In this document: positions 27,201-41,900 of the stretch, one piece after another
How the letters are laid out: each line of letters starts with the position of its first letter
Position numbering within the stretch: position 1 is the first letter of the stretch
Source: Reticulitermes speratus
Taxonomy: Eukaryota > Arthropoda > Insecta > Blattodea > Rhinotermitidae
NCBI GenBank assembly: GCA_021186555.1
Contig: JAJKFL010000005.1
Coordinates: 44,573,635 to 44,637,634 of the forward strand
DNA: 64,000 bases
Direction of reading: 5' to 3'
The notes under the pieces: model-generated
Told to the model about the DNA's origin: nothing
The model's input: the letters and a program-made list of their open reading frames with translations, nothing else
Database searches by the model: none
Position numbers and translations under genes: made by a program

Positions 27201-30200
27201 GTCAGCGCATTCCAGTTTTGGTTAAAATTGGACAGTAGTAATGGGCACTGTACAGGAAACCTAATGTTGTTCTTTTATGCCTCTGTTATTATAGGTTCAC
27301 ACAGTGATGCGTCCACTGCTGATGACGCTGGGAGATTATCGCAGCTTGAGTCTGAATGGGGCCAAGCGTCTGTCGTACCTAACACAGCTGTTTCCTTCAA
27401 GCTTCAATGAGAAGCTTTGTGAACAGCTGTTGCAGCACCTGAGAAAACTGCTTGAAGTTGCCATTCTGGCCCATAAAGGTAACAGACTGTACAGGCCATT
27501 GGTGCTACTTCTTGAGGTATTCAGTTCAAATCTCAGTAGGTCCATATCAGTGGTTGCCCTTCTTTCTGCTAGATGTCAGGTGCATTCATAACTAGGATAT
27601 ATGCGTTTACAAGCAGGGTAGAAAACTCGTGCTGCTGTACTGTAAAAGCAATCCCTATGCAGGCCTGAACTGGCCCTTAGGGCTCCAGGAGGTTGAGACT
27701 CCCAGAATTTCTAGACATTTGGCACACGAAGGTGGCAAGGTTGTCAGCCCTATGCACTGCCCGCCTTTACCCCCCAGGAGATACCCCTGGTACTCATTTC
27801 TATTAGAGGCTGAATTGACCCCAGGGCCATTTATGGCCAGTAGGGCTGTACTGTAAGCTTTTAGTTTTATTTTTTATTTCTAATTTTTATTTTTGTTGTT
27901 TTTTAATTTTTTATTTATATTTTTTATTTTAATTTTAATTTTTAGCCCTGCTATCATAGGTGTATGATATGCTGGGTTTATATCTTTATAATAGGGCATA
28001 ATTACTTCTACATTTCTCTTGATTTGTAATTTAGTCGCCCTTTCGCGCTTCTCGTTTAATGTTACATAATCTCAGTAGTTGAAACAGCATTTTAAATTAA
28101 CTGTCTTTCTAATTTAATGTATGTAATCATTGTCTAATCTCATCCATTGCTGTTTAGCGTGTGTCAGTTACACAGAATTGTGTGATATCCTGCACACTGA
28201 CAAACTGGTGAATCCAGGAGTCACTTTATTTTCATTTTTCTAGGAGTGTCAAAGAATGGGGAGAACGAACAGAAGATAGCAACCATCATTGGCATCTTCC
28301 ACCAGATTCCTGCTGCAGTGCCGAAGTATATTGATGTGTTGTGCCGTCTGGTGCTGCAGACAGAGAAGAGCCTGCTGGTGGAGGCAAGTTCTCCATTCCG
28401 GGAGCCGTTGATGAAGTTCCTTTTGCGCTTCCCACAAGAGACTATTGACCTGTTCCTGAATGACAACAACATCAAGGTAAATGTGTTGCATCTAAAATCC
28501 TAATTTATCTCCCTCTTTTCCCTACAGTATAACTGTTGCCTCCATCCTGCTGAAAATGTCAGCTAGTGTCAATGGGTGAAGATCTTCCCATTTTTAAACA
28601 CCAGTGACAGTGACATAGAAACACTTATCCCTTCTTCATCCTTTTTTGGCATGTTCACAAAGTAGTTGGAAACGTGACTTAATTTTGTCATGTCTGTCAG
28701 TCCACATGGAAGAACTCAGGTCCAACTGGATGGATTTTTGTGACATTTTAAAATGGGATTTTTTCAATAAAATCTGTTGAGCAAACTTGTGTGTTGGTTA
28801 AAAATGATATGAAAATAACAGACACTTTACATGAAGACATACATATGACAATGTCTCACTGTTTGTGAGGTGAATAGAAGAAATACAGCTGAGTCAGAAA
28901 GTCAAAGACACACTTGACAGTGTGAACACAAACAGCACCAAATAGATGTGGTGTACATGCCAGGTAATTAGAGCAAAAACATAAATGTTGAGTTTTAATA
29001 TTTAGTATATATTGTGGCATTACATAGCTGTGATTTGTTGTGATGTGTTGCAATATTCCTATGCTGTTGCTGATTTTCGTCATGCAATTGTCATGTTGCA
29101 TAATCAAGGAAAGTACAAACATGCAATTATAGTATTTAATATTTATTGCTTATATCTGGGAATGTGAAATTTGGTATGTTGGTAGGTTATGAATGTATCT
29201 ACAAATTGTGTACAGAATGTTGTTTGTAAGTCAACAGTTACAAAAAAAAAAAATGACAATAGAATGAAACTTCAAGGTTGTGACCAGTAATTTTAACGTC
29301 GATACAATGAATGCAGATGTCTAAACAAGAAGTTTTTCAAAGAAATATAATCACAGACCCTAATGATAGTAATAACATTCTATAACAGATCTACATTTGT
29401 GAAATTGCTTATAATAACAGCAGACAGGCACTGACTGTTACCAAATAACTTTACTTTGAATAACATAGTTGAGTTGTTGGTGCATTGTTAGCTGTCATTA
29501 CAACAGACTTCTGGCAATAAGCCATGTTTGTTATAGTAGAATTTAACTGTATGAAATGCCCATCATCTGTTGTTGCCACATGCAGACTACAAGCAGAGAT
29601 GTCAGAGGTATAACACTCGGCATGTCAGAGGATAGGAAAGGGTTAAGGGTAGTTTCATCCCACAGCAGAGTAAGCTGAAATGGTTTAAACAGGCCCTGGA
29701 CAGTCTAGACCTTTCAGCAGAAGTAGCAGATTCATGTTTTTGTGTTGTAGGATCAACAGTGGAGTCGGTACTTGGAGTTTATGATCAAGCACAAGGATGG
29801 GAAGCCTTTTCGTGATGTTCTTCAGAACAGCAGCACACGACTTATCAACCTGGCTCTTGGCAACAGTTCCCAGCAGTCTCTGCAGCCAAGTAGGTCCCAT
29901 ATTGGCTTAGGACTGATTTTGATGGTACATGACATGGTATATGACATGCAAAGTGACAATACAAAAATAGCACTACAGTTTTAAGCCAGATAGTGTGTTG
30001 TCATGGCAATTCCCCTTCCCCCCCCCTTTCCATTTTTGTAAGGTCATTAGCATAATGGCAAGCAAGGCTGTGACCTTTGCCATGTTAGTGTCTGAGTGTA
30101 CAGTTTATAGACATACAGTTAAAGTGCAATACTGCACTTTCATCACCCTTTTTGATTGTCTCATGTTTTCCATGACATATTGAGGGGTGATGGACTCTGC

Positions 30201-33200
30201 TGACAATGAAACCAGCTACATGCACTTCAGTATGCAGGCTCTTGTGAACATTTAGGTTCCACTGGTGACTGACTGAACAAATGCCTGGTTATTTAAAAAA
30301 CTCTGCTTCATGAAGTTAGTTGTTTTAGTGTAACAGATTTGATTTATTCCACAGTGGACAAGAGAGAGATGCAGTACCAGAGCATTCGCATCACTTCATT
30401 GCTTATAAAACTGGATGACCAGTGGCTGTCATCACAGCATCAGCTTATCAATGCCTACAAACAGATCTGGTGCGATGACCAGTATCAGGTACGCAACATT
30501 GTAAAATTAGGTATAGATGCAGTGGCAGTGTGTCAGCATATAACACTTATGATCTGGTGATGTTGGAGGACTACACTACAAACTGTCAGGTAAAACTGAT
30601 TTTTAATCATACCATTTACTTACACACTCTGGTGAAAGCATAGTCACAGTGTTTTGTAAACATGGTAGTGAATTTTTGGGCTCCATAAAAGGTAGGAAAT
30701 TTCTTAATATGTGGGAAACTTTTAACTTCTGAAGAACAACTGTGCTCCATAAGGTCATTTATCTTTCACATACAACCCCTGCTTGATATACGATGCTCCA
30801 GTGAAACATTATTGCTTTTGTCAATATTATTGAACTGTACAGAAATGAATGCATGACATAAAACACAAATCTCATTAAGCTCTGCAACTTTTATTTAAGC
30901 ATTTTTATATATTTAATTAAATACAAAGAAACATAGTATCTGACTTCATTGTGGCTGACAGTGCAATCATACTAATCAACATGAAGACCAGTGAGGTATG
31001 TAAAATGTGTACATGAATGGAATACTGTATTCCAATCATGTTAGCAGTGGATATTGCCACATTCTTGTCTGTCTTGCAGGAGTTCCACAGGAAGGTGGAC
31101 TCTGTGGATTACCAACATTGGAAGGAGCCAAAACTCATTGTCAAAATCCTCCTGCACTTCTTCTGTCACCATCCAAATGACATCGACCTGTTGTTCCAGC
31201 TGCTGCGTGCCCTTTGTGAACGGTTCATACCAGACTTCCAGGTTTGTATCAAAATGATCTAGTGCCTGCTTCTTGAGAACTACCATTACCACAACTGCCA
31301 CCACCACCACCACCACCACTGCTGCTGCTTGATGTGTATTCTTATTCTACCAGTTTTAGTATCTTGGTGTAAATATAAGCTGTCTTCCATAACTTTTTCA
31401 AGTTTACACTGTGTATGGTAGCACACTTATTTAATGTACCTCATTTTAAGGTGTTCCCTTATTTAACATTTACTTTCAGTGATGCCAAGTCAATAATCTC
31501 AGAGTTTAACTTTCGTATTTTCCTTAGTTTGATGTTCAGATCTAGTCCTCCTCAAATATTTCTAAAGGGGTTTTACTGTATTAATAAATAATGCCAAGCA
31601 AATAGATATACCCTGTTCCTCGTTTGACCAGTGTAAAGTGCAAGGTGAGAGTTAATTGTTTTCACATTGCCTTGTGGTGCTGTGGGTAAGACTGTTAAAC
31701 TGTTTCAGTTCCTGCGGGATTTCCTGGAGAATGTGGTGGCCCAGAGCTATACAGTAGAGTGGAAGCGTTCTGCCTTTTTCCGCTTTGTTGAGCACTTCCC
31801 AAGTCCAAACATGTCCCAGGAGCTGAAGTCAAAGATACTGCAAATGATACTAATTCCCTGCTTTGCTCAGAGCTTTGAGCGTGGGGAAGGTGAGAAATTG
31901 GTGGGCAGCCCTGCATCACCCGATCAGGACAACCCAGACAATGTGGTGTCTGTCTTCATCAGCAAGGTCAGAGTTCAAGTTATCACTACTGACTGAGATA
32001 CTGAATTTAACAGTTGAGTGGGTAGTTAGATCCGCAGGTTATTCTTGTAGTTGCTGTTCCTTCCGTGATTTCTTTTGTGTATTAAATGCCTGTTGCTGGA
32101 AATTTCTCATGGCACAGGGTTTTAGCAGTGTTCCAGTGGTATGTAGCACAGATGTCATGACACTGATATCAACAGTGGAGATAGCTGTTGCAGTGTTGTA
32201 TAACAGAGAGCAGATGGCTGCACAATGTAGTATTAACAGAGAACAGATGATCATTACAGTGTGGTATCAGCAGAGAGTAAATGACAATTACACGATGATA
32301 TCAACAGAGAACAGGTGACATTTACAGTGTGCTGCCACAAAGGAGCAGATAGTCATTGCAGTTTGATATAAACAGAGGACAGATTGCAGTCACAATGTGT
32401 TTTCAACAGAGAGTGGATGGCGATCACAATATGGTATCAAGAGAGAACAGATAACCATCTCTGTGTGATACCAACAGAACACAAATTGCCATTACATTTT
32501 GATATCAGCAGACAACCGTGTAGACAACATATGAAAGAAAGTCTTGCTGAAAACTTTCTTTTGCTGTTGATGGACTGCGAGTTGGATGACACAGATAGGG
32601 ATTATTCTCTTTGCCATTAGATCAAGTAGGCTCTGTTCTACCCCATTTCCTGTCCATTGGGTACTGGTTGCCCTTTCCCTGGAAGTTAAAAGTTGCCAAG
32701 GCATGAAACCAACCACTCACCTCATTTAATGCAAGGGTTAGTTGGCCCTTGGTGTACAGAAGGTGCAGGGGAGTTGGGTGAGTTTCAAACTGTGTTTCAG
32801 TATGTTAGTAAAGGTAAAGGTAAACGTAAAGTTCACCCTAGAACAGGCCATGAAGGTCCAGTTGGGGAGTAGAGGTATAACTGTACTTTTTCTTTAACCT
32901 TGGTGCTAGTTGGGGGTGGGTGGTTAATGCCAAGGCTGCTTTATCCCCGGGAAAGAGATCCAATACCCATTGTACAGGAGGCTGGGTGGACCCCAGAGTC
33001 AGTCTGGACAGGTGCAGAATATCTCACCCCCATCAGCATTCGATCCCCAGACCATCCAGCCCATAGTGAGTTGCTATACCGACTATGCTATCCTGGTCCC
33101 TCATGTTAGTAAAGGTAAAAGGTTAAAATGGTAATGTTCTGATGTATGCTTAAGAACCACACCATAAGGATGTGGAGGTTTAGTTACATGTATTCTGCAC

Positions 33201-35905
33201 CTCAGAACTTCATGGTTGTGAATGGTTAGCTTCATGCCGTGGCTACTATATACCTGGGGAAAACTGCCCTGTGCCCATTGTGTAGGAGGATGTGTTGACC
33301 CCAGAGCCAGTCAGGACATGGTGGAGAACAGGAGAATGTCTTTGGCTTGTGGGAATTGAATCCCAATTCCCTAGTCATCCAACTTGTAGCCTAGTTAGTA
33401 TAGTGACTGAGCCACCTGATTGCTGTGTTCCACAAACGTGTTTGAGGTGCTCAGGATCAGGATGGAGTGTGTACGCTACATCTGTCCTGAAGCTCATGAC
33501 TCAGTTTGGCTTGTTTCAGGTGATTGACCCTGAAAACCCTTTTGGCAGCTCAGACTCTGTGCGGATTCTGCTGTTGCAGTTCTCATGTTTGCTGGTGGAG
33601 CAAGCCTCACCCCACATCCATGATGCAGCAAATAAGCGTCAGGGTACCAACCTATCTGTATAACATTTTTCTGCGTCACGGAACATAATACTGACTTTTG
33701 GGTCTGTCATGCTACTGCACTCCTGTATTCGTGTTATTGGTTCTGCTGCTAATTAACCAGTGCTTTGTATAATAAATACCATCTTCCAGGATGTGATTGC
33801 ATGTGGTCTGGTAGAAATTTCACAAGCATTTTGTTGGAACTTGCTGTCTGCATCTTGACAATAGAATAAGTTCAGCGGAACTGCCATTTAATAATCAGTC
33901 TTCCTCTTTTACCTTGAAGATGTTTGTAGTAGGTTCCTCTGGAACATAACGTAAATTGCTACCAAACTGTTTAGTACCTCAAATATTACAGCACTTGTGT
34001 ACTTTTAACAATGTACTGGCCACTCTTAAGCAATAACTCACAATACCGAATATCGTAACACAACAGAACATGACAAAAATTTTACACTTTCCATCATTTT
34101 ACGTGCAGTTTGAGGTGGCCCCTGTAGAAGTGTAAAATAGGAGTTTCATTATACAACCAATGAAGGATTCTGGCTTGTAAATTTGATCTCATAAGCATTT
34201 ATTCATGAGTCCAGTACGCTAAATTGGGTCTCTTTCCCAGGGGTAGAGCAGCCGGGGCGTGGTGTTGACCACCATCTAGCACCGTGGTTAAAGAAAGAGT
34301 AGAGCTATACCTCTGTCCCCTCTCTGGGTCTTCATGGCCTATTCTAGGGTGAGCTTTGTCGTTACACTAAGTTATGAACTGTATTGCATTTTATTGTCAG
34401 ATTATAAACTTATATTTTGTAAAGTTAACAAATTAAGAATTGTGGGACTGTGAGTCTGTGTAATAAGAGAGGTATATTTGAGTTTGTGTACCACAAAAAT
34501 TGTGTATACAAGTGATTTGCTGCCATGCACTTTCAATCAGAACACATGGAAGTCCTGTGATCACAACATATTTACTGCAGGTGATAGTGTGAGCTCTCTT
34601 TTTCATTCCTTCTTCCTCGTGTCTGTCCTGTCAAAAATGTATTGGCTTTGTTGCCAATTGTCACTCTTGTGTCAGTTCTGTGATGTTTCAAATATCTCAA
34701 ATGTTACTTCAGGATAAGGCATGCTTACACAAGTAACATATTTACAAGAATCATACATGAAGCGCCATTCTTACCAGATGCATTGATGTAGCAACCAGCT
34801 GGATGGTTCCAGGTGCTGGTTTTTAAGTGTCCACAAAAGTGAGGAAATAAATTGAGACAATAGGTATCTGTTCCTTCAACAGGCAACAAATTGCGACGCC
34901 TCATGATGTTTGCATGGCCATGTCTGCTGGTTAAAAACTGCGTTGACCCTGCTACACGCTACCATGGCCACTTGCTACTGTCACATATCATAGCCAAGTT
35001 TGCCATCCACAAGAGGATTGTCCTTCAGGGTGAGTAACTTTAACCATTACAATTTGATATTCAATACACTCAGGTCTCAGGAGCTCTTGTGGTTCATGTT
35101 TTGGAGGTCCTGAGTTTAAATCTCAGCCTGGAGACCAGCTATCCTGAGGTTTTTTGTGGTTGTCCTCAATTTCTTTATACTTGCCAGAATAGTACCTCAA
35201 ATTAAGGCATGGCCACATTCTTCCACATTTTTGTAATATATTATTCACTTATAATTCTGTTATTTGATGTATTGGCTCAGCTTGTGACAATGTTGTTAAA
35301 TAAACCATAAATAAATACAGTTGATTAACACACTAGCAAATCTGGTTGAGTTATCTTGTTATTCCCTAAATGCCACAGTAATACTGAAGCTTACTGACAG
35401 CCCCTTGTGTGCCTTATTTAAAACAAAAAGTATGAGGTATTTTGTTGATGTGGAAGTGCCAAATATAATATATAAAAATATGAATGTATGTTTGTCACAG
35501 TTTTCCACAGTCTGCTAAAAGCACATGCAATTGAGGCCCGTAGTGTGGTGCGGCAGGCTCTGGAGATTCTCACTCCTTCCATGCCTGTACGTATGGAAGA
35601 TGGGAACACAATGTTGACCCATTGGACGAAGAAGATTATCGTGGAAGAGGGGCACTCAGTGCAGCAGCTGTTTCACATCCTGCAACTCGTCGTCCGACAT
35701 TATAAGGTATACTAGCCCATGTGCATTATATGACAGGCCACCGTAATATTCACGCACAAACCAAGCTCTATCTTAACCAGGGTTGTACTGCCATCTGGTG
35801 GTGTGACTTTGCACTAACTCAGATTATCATTTGGTTTCCATGGCACCCAAACAAACCACTGTGACATCATGCACAAACCAAGCTCTGTTTTTGGTTTTTT
35901 CCTCT

Positions 35906-35938
<33 letters not shown>

Positions 35939-38900
35939 AGTTTTATCTGCAACATAAGCACAGATTTCTGTTTGTATTATTCAGGTTTATTATCCAGTAC
36001 GCCACCACTTAGTACAGCACATGGTGAACTCCATCCAGCGTCTTGGTTTCAGTCCCACAGGCACAATTGAGCACCGCAAGCTAGCTGTTGAACTGTCAGA
36101 AGTGATCATCAAATGGGAGCTGCAGCGAATCAAGGATGAGTCTGATGCACATGTTGTAAGTATGCACCTGATACAGTGGTGTGCAGTATTCTTAAGTAGG
36201 ACACTAGCCGCAGCCTCACTGTGTTATTTTCTCCAGGCTGGAACTATTTCACCAGGAGTGGGAGTGAAACGGCCCATCATTGATGACCCTAATCTAAACT
36301 CTGAGTCAAGGAAACGTCATGCCTCGGGAACCGGCCCTAACATTGTGCCCACAGTGACACCAAAGGTTGAGCCATCCAGCACTGAGCCCATTGAACGAGC
36401 CCATGCAGACACTGTTCTCAACTTTCTCTTGAGACTGGCATGCCAGGTAAGATGACATCACTGTCCAGTCAGCACACAAAAATGACGAAGAGTAAAATAT
36501 GTAAAAAACTGTAATTGTATGTGGGTTATCCAGTGACCATGCCTCTTGCCCTGTCTCCGTTCTCCCATAGCACCTTCTCCTCAGTTTTCTCCCATTTTTC
36601 CTTCCTTCTGTGAGATTGCATTTCCTAACCTGTTGTTTCCATCGTCATCTTGGTCTTCCTTTTGGGTGTTTTCGTTTTAGTTTCGGTTTAAGAATGTTTG
36701 CTGTGCTGTTTAGGTTCATTCATAAAGCATGTTCATACCATCTTCTCTTTTTTTTTTATTGATTTTTCTTCCAAAATATTTATCTTCAAGTTCTCTAATT
36801 TTTGTCTTATTTTCCCTAGGCAATTATAGTAATGTTGTGTTGAGAGTCTTAAAAATTCGTACATGACATAGGAATATCAAATTTCCCATAGAAGAGTCCT
36901 ATGTGGAAAAAATCCCTCTGTATGAGAATTAATATACATGTCTAAGGTTAAGTATCTGCGAATGGAAGATATGTGCAAATAGCTGTGATGATGTTAGGCC
37001 GTTTCTATCATCGAACATTGTTAGGTTGAGTAAATAAAAGTTAACTGGATGGGTTGGATGTGCAGTATGCATGGAGGAACACATTTTTGTAAAATGAATA
37101 TAATATTCTTATTGCCTTTTATCCCTCAGTCCTTCAAGAGACTGGCCTCACCCCAACACAAAGTCCACATGATTTTCTTCAAGTGACCCTTACATAAGCT
37201 TGATAATATATTTTCAGGTAAATGATGCCAATACAATGGTCGGTACCCCCGGCGAGATGCTTTCACGCCGCTGCGTGGCACTACTGAAGACAGCACTGAA
37301 ACCCGATGTGTGGCCACAGCAATGTGACCTCAAGCTCAACTGGTTTGATAAGGTGTTTGCATCTGTTGAGTCAGGCTCTCCAAATTACGGCAACATCTGC
37401 ACAGCCCTGGAGCTCCTGACATTTCTGCTGGGGGTGATGAAGAAGGAACAAATCCTGGCAAGTTGCAAGCCCCTGCAGCGAGGCATTGCAGCCTGCATAA
37501 CCTGTTCAAACTCAAAGGTGAGAGATTTGGTGAATTGAGGTAAGCCATTTTTCAGACGATGAGTTTAGATACAGTCCTTGTCCTATATTCAGATAAACAC
37601 AAGATGATACACACAACACACACACACACACACACACACATGTATGTATGTGTGTGTGTATGTATCATTGCTGCTTACTTCCTTTATAATCTTCTCCAAT
37701 AGCATGTAGACAAAAACAACAAAGGCAGCCATTTATATTTCCTTAAACTGTGTATGTGTGTGTTGTATTTGTGCCATAGCTGTTAGTGGTGAGGTGGGAA
37801 ATAAAATGGAATATGGTCTAGTATGAATACAGTATGTGATATTAGCAGTAATGCTGAACTTTCATATCGGATGTTGCTTATTTTAATTGGTCTGTGGTAT
37901 GGGAAAGAGTTGAGATCCTCTATAGACTGTCTGTGTTTCTTTATTATCAGCACTTCTTCTCCAGTTCATTAGCCTAAGTAATTTACAGTGTAACATTATT
38001 TTATCTGACCTGTACATCTTAAAAAACTTTCAACTTGGGTTGTGTAAGATGAATATCTGGTGTTGAAGATCTTTCATATTTTGTTCTGCAGGTTATACGC
38101 CTTGTGCATGGACTGCTGTCTCGACTTATGAGCATATTTCCTACTGAGCCAACAAGCTCTAATGTGGCCTCCAAGTATGAGGAACTGGAGTGTCTTTATG
38201 CCTGTGTTGGGAAGGTATGTCTCTGATGTTGTATGATGTTATATGAGGATGGAATTGGAGCAAGGCAGCAGCTTTGAGCAAATTCATTATGATGGAGCAT
38301 TTACTTGGTTTTTCAGGTTGTGTTTGAGGGGCTTGCCAACTATGAGAAAAATCCTGGTGCAAGTCCATCTACATTGTTTGGAACACTGATGATGTTGAAG
38401 GCTGCCTGTGTCAATAATGCAAGCTACATTGATCGCCTCATCACGCCATTCATGAGGGTGCTGCAGAGGATGGCACGTGAGCACATCACACCATCACCAC
38501 CTCATGAAACAAGTCCAGGTGAATACCTTGCATGTGTGAAGTGAAGTTTTTGCTGCTCTGAGGATTCATCTTACAGTAAAACCTCATTAATATGAAGTGC
38601 TTGGGACTGAAAAATCAGGCTTTGAATTATACAGTTCCAAATTATCCAGTTCTTCTGTTCATTATTCCCATGCAGTGTTTATATGTGTTTTGTTTTATTC
38701 TCGGAGTAAGCAGCAATTATCTCTTACAGGCAGTAAGAAATTGGTCTGTGTAGTGGAGATGGAGTGTGTTTTCTTTGAGGTAGGAATTGAATGGTTGAGA
38801 CAGTTATTTGCCAGCCTCTTATAGCAAAGGCCCAGGTTTAATCCTGGGCCAGTCCATATGCGATTTATGATGGATAATTTGGCATTGGAACAGGTTTTTC

Positions 38901-41900
38901 TCTGAGTACTTCTGTTTTTCCAACAATAACATTCCCACCAATGCTGCATTCTCTTCTTCATCTACTTGATAGTCTTACTAGAATGAGAAAGGGGCAAAGT
39001 TTGGGAACTTTCAAAAAAGCAATCATGCTCTTTTAGAAATTGGGCAGCATTACATGGAAAAGTACTTCCACTTTCAGGCTTCAAGGATTTAATAATATGT
39101 GGTATTTTACAGCTTTCATTGTGGGAAGATATTCAGGAAACTATAATGTCATCATGATCTCATAGTTTGAGGGGGAAATGGAGTTGGTTGATGAGGCTGT
39201 GCTTGTGGTTCCAGTTGCCAGTGAACTGCTGATCCTGAGCCTGGATCTTGTCAAGAGCCGAGTTGTTGTGATGGGTGCAGAGATGAGGAAAGCTTTCATT
39301 GGCACTGTTCTTGTTGGACTGATTGAAAAGAGTCCAGATATAAAGATCATGAAGGCCATCACCAAGGTACGTGTTTCCACCCACCTGTAACTGGTTGGCA
39401 TAGTCTTGTGGTTCCCAAACTTTGTTGCTGTAAAAACCCATTCCTTAAACAAGTTCTTTAAATGTTTGAGGTTTTAACAATGGTGAAGATTTATATTGTA
39501 GTATTCTGGGTTATGGCACTGCTTTATTTTGTATATGAATAACAAGGAAAAATGGAAATGAATACAGCGGTGAGATTGTGTGGGAGTTGTTTGTAAGTGT
39601 GAGAGCCAGAAATCTTCCAATATCTGGAACAATGATACAGGAACATGCAAAAGAAGTGGCTAAAAAGCTGGGAAGAAGTGAATTTAATGTATCTAATCAA
39701 TGACTAGAAAGTTTAAGAAAGAGAAGTCAGATTGTATTTAGTGAAATCTGTGGTGAAGTGGGTGATGTTTGTGAAGAAACTTTAGCAAAGTGGTTTGCCA
39801 AACTCCAAGTACCAGTATGAAATGGAACCTGCCTGCAAGAGAAAAAAATTAAGGTCTTTTGCGGTTCCATTACAGGCAGGTTTCTCTGTAACAGTAATTC
39901 AGAGAACATACTACTTCAGCGTTGAGGACAGAATGCATGTGCTTTTGTCCAAAACAATGGTACCCGCCTACCAGACTACATTGTGTCTTAATTCGGAAGA
40001 CCACAGTATGAACCTTTACTCTACATTAAAACTGAAATTCTAGACAAAAGGTACCATATTTACTCTAATATAAAGCAGGAGTTTTTCCTGATTTATCATC
40101 TGATAAATTGATGGTTACCATTTAACTGTGCAGATAGTTAAACACAATGTGTTTAGGTATTTTTCTGAAAATGGCAGACTATGAAGGATGGTTATCTTAT
40201 ATGCAGGGTCATCATGTATTCAGTTCAGTGACTTGTGATAGAAGAAACTCCTGATTGTACAGACATTTTGATAGCTTAGTCTGTGCTGAGGAGAGAATAT
40301 CTTGCAATAGACTGTACAGGACCAAAAAATACTGTATTTATGTTCTCTCATTTAAGAACAAGTTTACCACCTCAGGTTGACAGTAAGATCTGAGATGTCT
40401 CAGTACGTGCTTGTGTTGTGGACATGCATGTAATTTGTAGTCTGTAATATGAGCCGCATGCATTATCCTGATCTGCATTGCAGCAATTTTGTTTTCTTAA
40501 TGCTCCATATTTTGAAGGATGACTATCCAACTGCATTACAGATGCTGGAAGACTGGATAAAAAACAAGAACCCAATTGCAGTAAACCAGGCTCCAACGCT
40601 GAGGGAGAAGTCAATCCTGCTGGTCAAATTGATGCAGTATGTGGAGAAGAGGTTCCCTGATGACCTGGAGCTCAATGCTCAGTTCCTTGATATTGTCAAC
40701 TTCATCTACAGGTTTGACATTTGATGTACATCATGTGTCATCCAGTTGTGAAAGCTGTTATAGGAAAAAAAGGAACCATACATACAAGAGCACGGACCAA
40801 GACAAGTCATGCCAGTCATAGCTAGACACATCTTTTAGAAACTGGTTGTGTTTCCATCATAAGGCAAAAAAAGGACTTAATCTGAGAGGTCTGTTGGAAA
40901 GAACTAGCCTGAATCACTGGACTGAGACACACTAACTCTTTTGAACAGTTCACTGGACTGACACAGACTCACTCTTTCCAAAAGATCATTGGACAGAGAT
41001 ACACTAGCTCTTTCCAACTAGTTGCTGGACTGAGACTAATTAGCTCTTTCCAACAGTTCACTGGACTGAGACAGACAAGCTCTTTCGAACAGAGCGTTTG
41101 ACTGGGGCAGACTAGCTCTTTGTAACAGATCACTAGACTGAAATGGACTTGCTCTTTAGAACAGTTCACTGGACTGAGCCAGACTAGCTCTTTCCAGCAG
41201 ATTATTGGACTGAGACAGACTAGGTCTTTACAACAGATCATTGGACTGAGGCAGACTGTCTCTTTCCAGCTGGTCACAGGACTGAGACTGACTAGCTCTT
41301 TCCAAGAGGTGACTGGACTGAGGCAGACCATCTCTTGCTGCCAGACCCCTCAGTATAATTTTTACCGGAAAAAAAGAAGCAGGACCACGTTTTCTGGAAC
41401 TTTGCATTTTTAGTGCAAAATCTAGGTGATTTATAATGCCCAACATGTATATATAAATTATCAATGACTCAGCTTTGCCAGATACATTCAGAAATGCATC
41501 ACACTATTCATGGTTAGATTATTCAACACTGTAGTGGCTGATGTACTGAACAGATGCTTGGTCTAAGTTGCAGTGAGGTTGTATTGTATTGTATTGTATT
41601 GTATTGTATTGTATTTCATCCTAGAAATCATTACAGAATGATATTGGACACGTCCAGAGAGTAGTTACAGAAAACAGTATAAGAATTACAGTAAAATCAA
41701 ACAAACACGTAAATCTGATATAATTACGTACATGTACTCATTATGCTGGCCTATTCATGTCTTTTCTCAGTCTTGACCACACAGGTATTTGGGGAGTACT
41801 CTCAAATTACAACTACTTTTTGCAATACGCATCTACCCACTCCACGATCATGGTATTATCTCATTTAGTATTGATGTAACACCTGTAGTTGAAAGTGTCA

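Larger units (their letters stand above)
31967..33519. other. Intron 29
   Basis: A degenerate ~36-bp minisatellite (32160-32520) and two adjacent SINE-B copies (32806-33105 and 33110-33430). Confidence 0.65.
33644..34882. other. Intron 30
   Basis: Family A copy (33775-33985) and a truncated inverted SINE-B (34222-34375); 34400-34880 unassigned. Confidence 0.55.

Noticed and set aside
39166..39214. Longer exon 38 starting at the TAG acceptor before 39166 (adding [11 protein letters not shown])
   Set aside because: It needs phase 0, but exon 37 ends in phase 1. The acceptor at 39214 keeps phase and matches the vertebrate protein. The upstream open frame is taken as chance.
40885..41335. CRISPR-like array
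   Set aside because: Units are contiguous 36-bp repeats without unique spacers, in a eukaryotic intron: a minisatellite.
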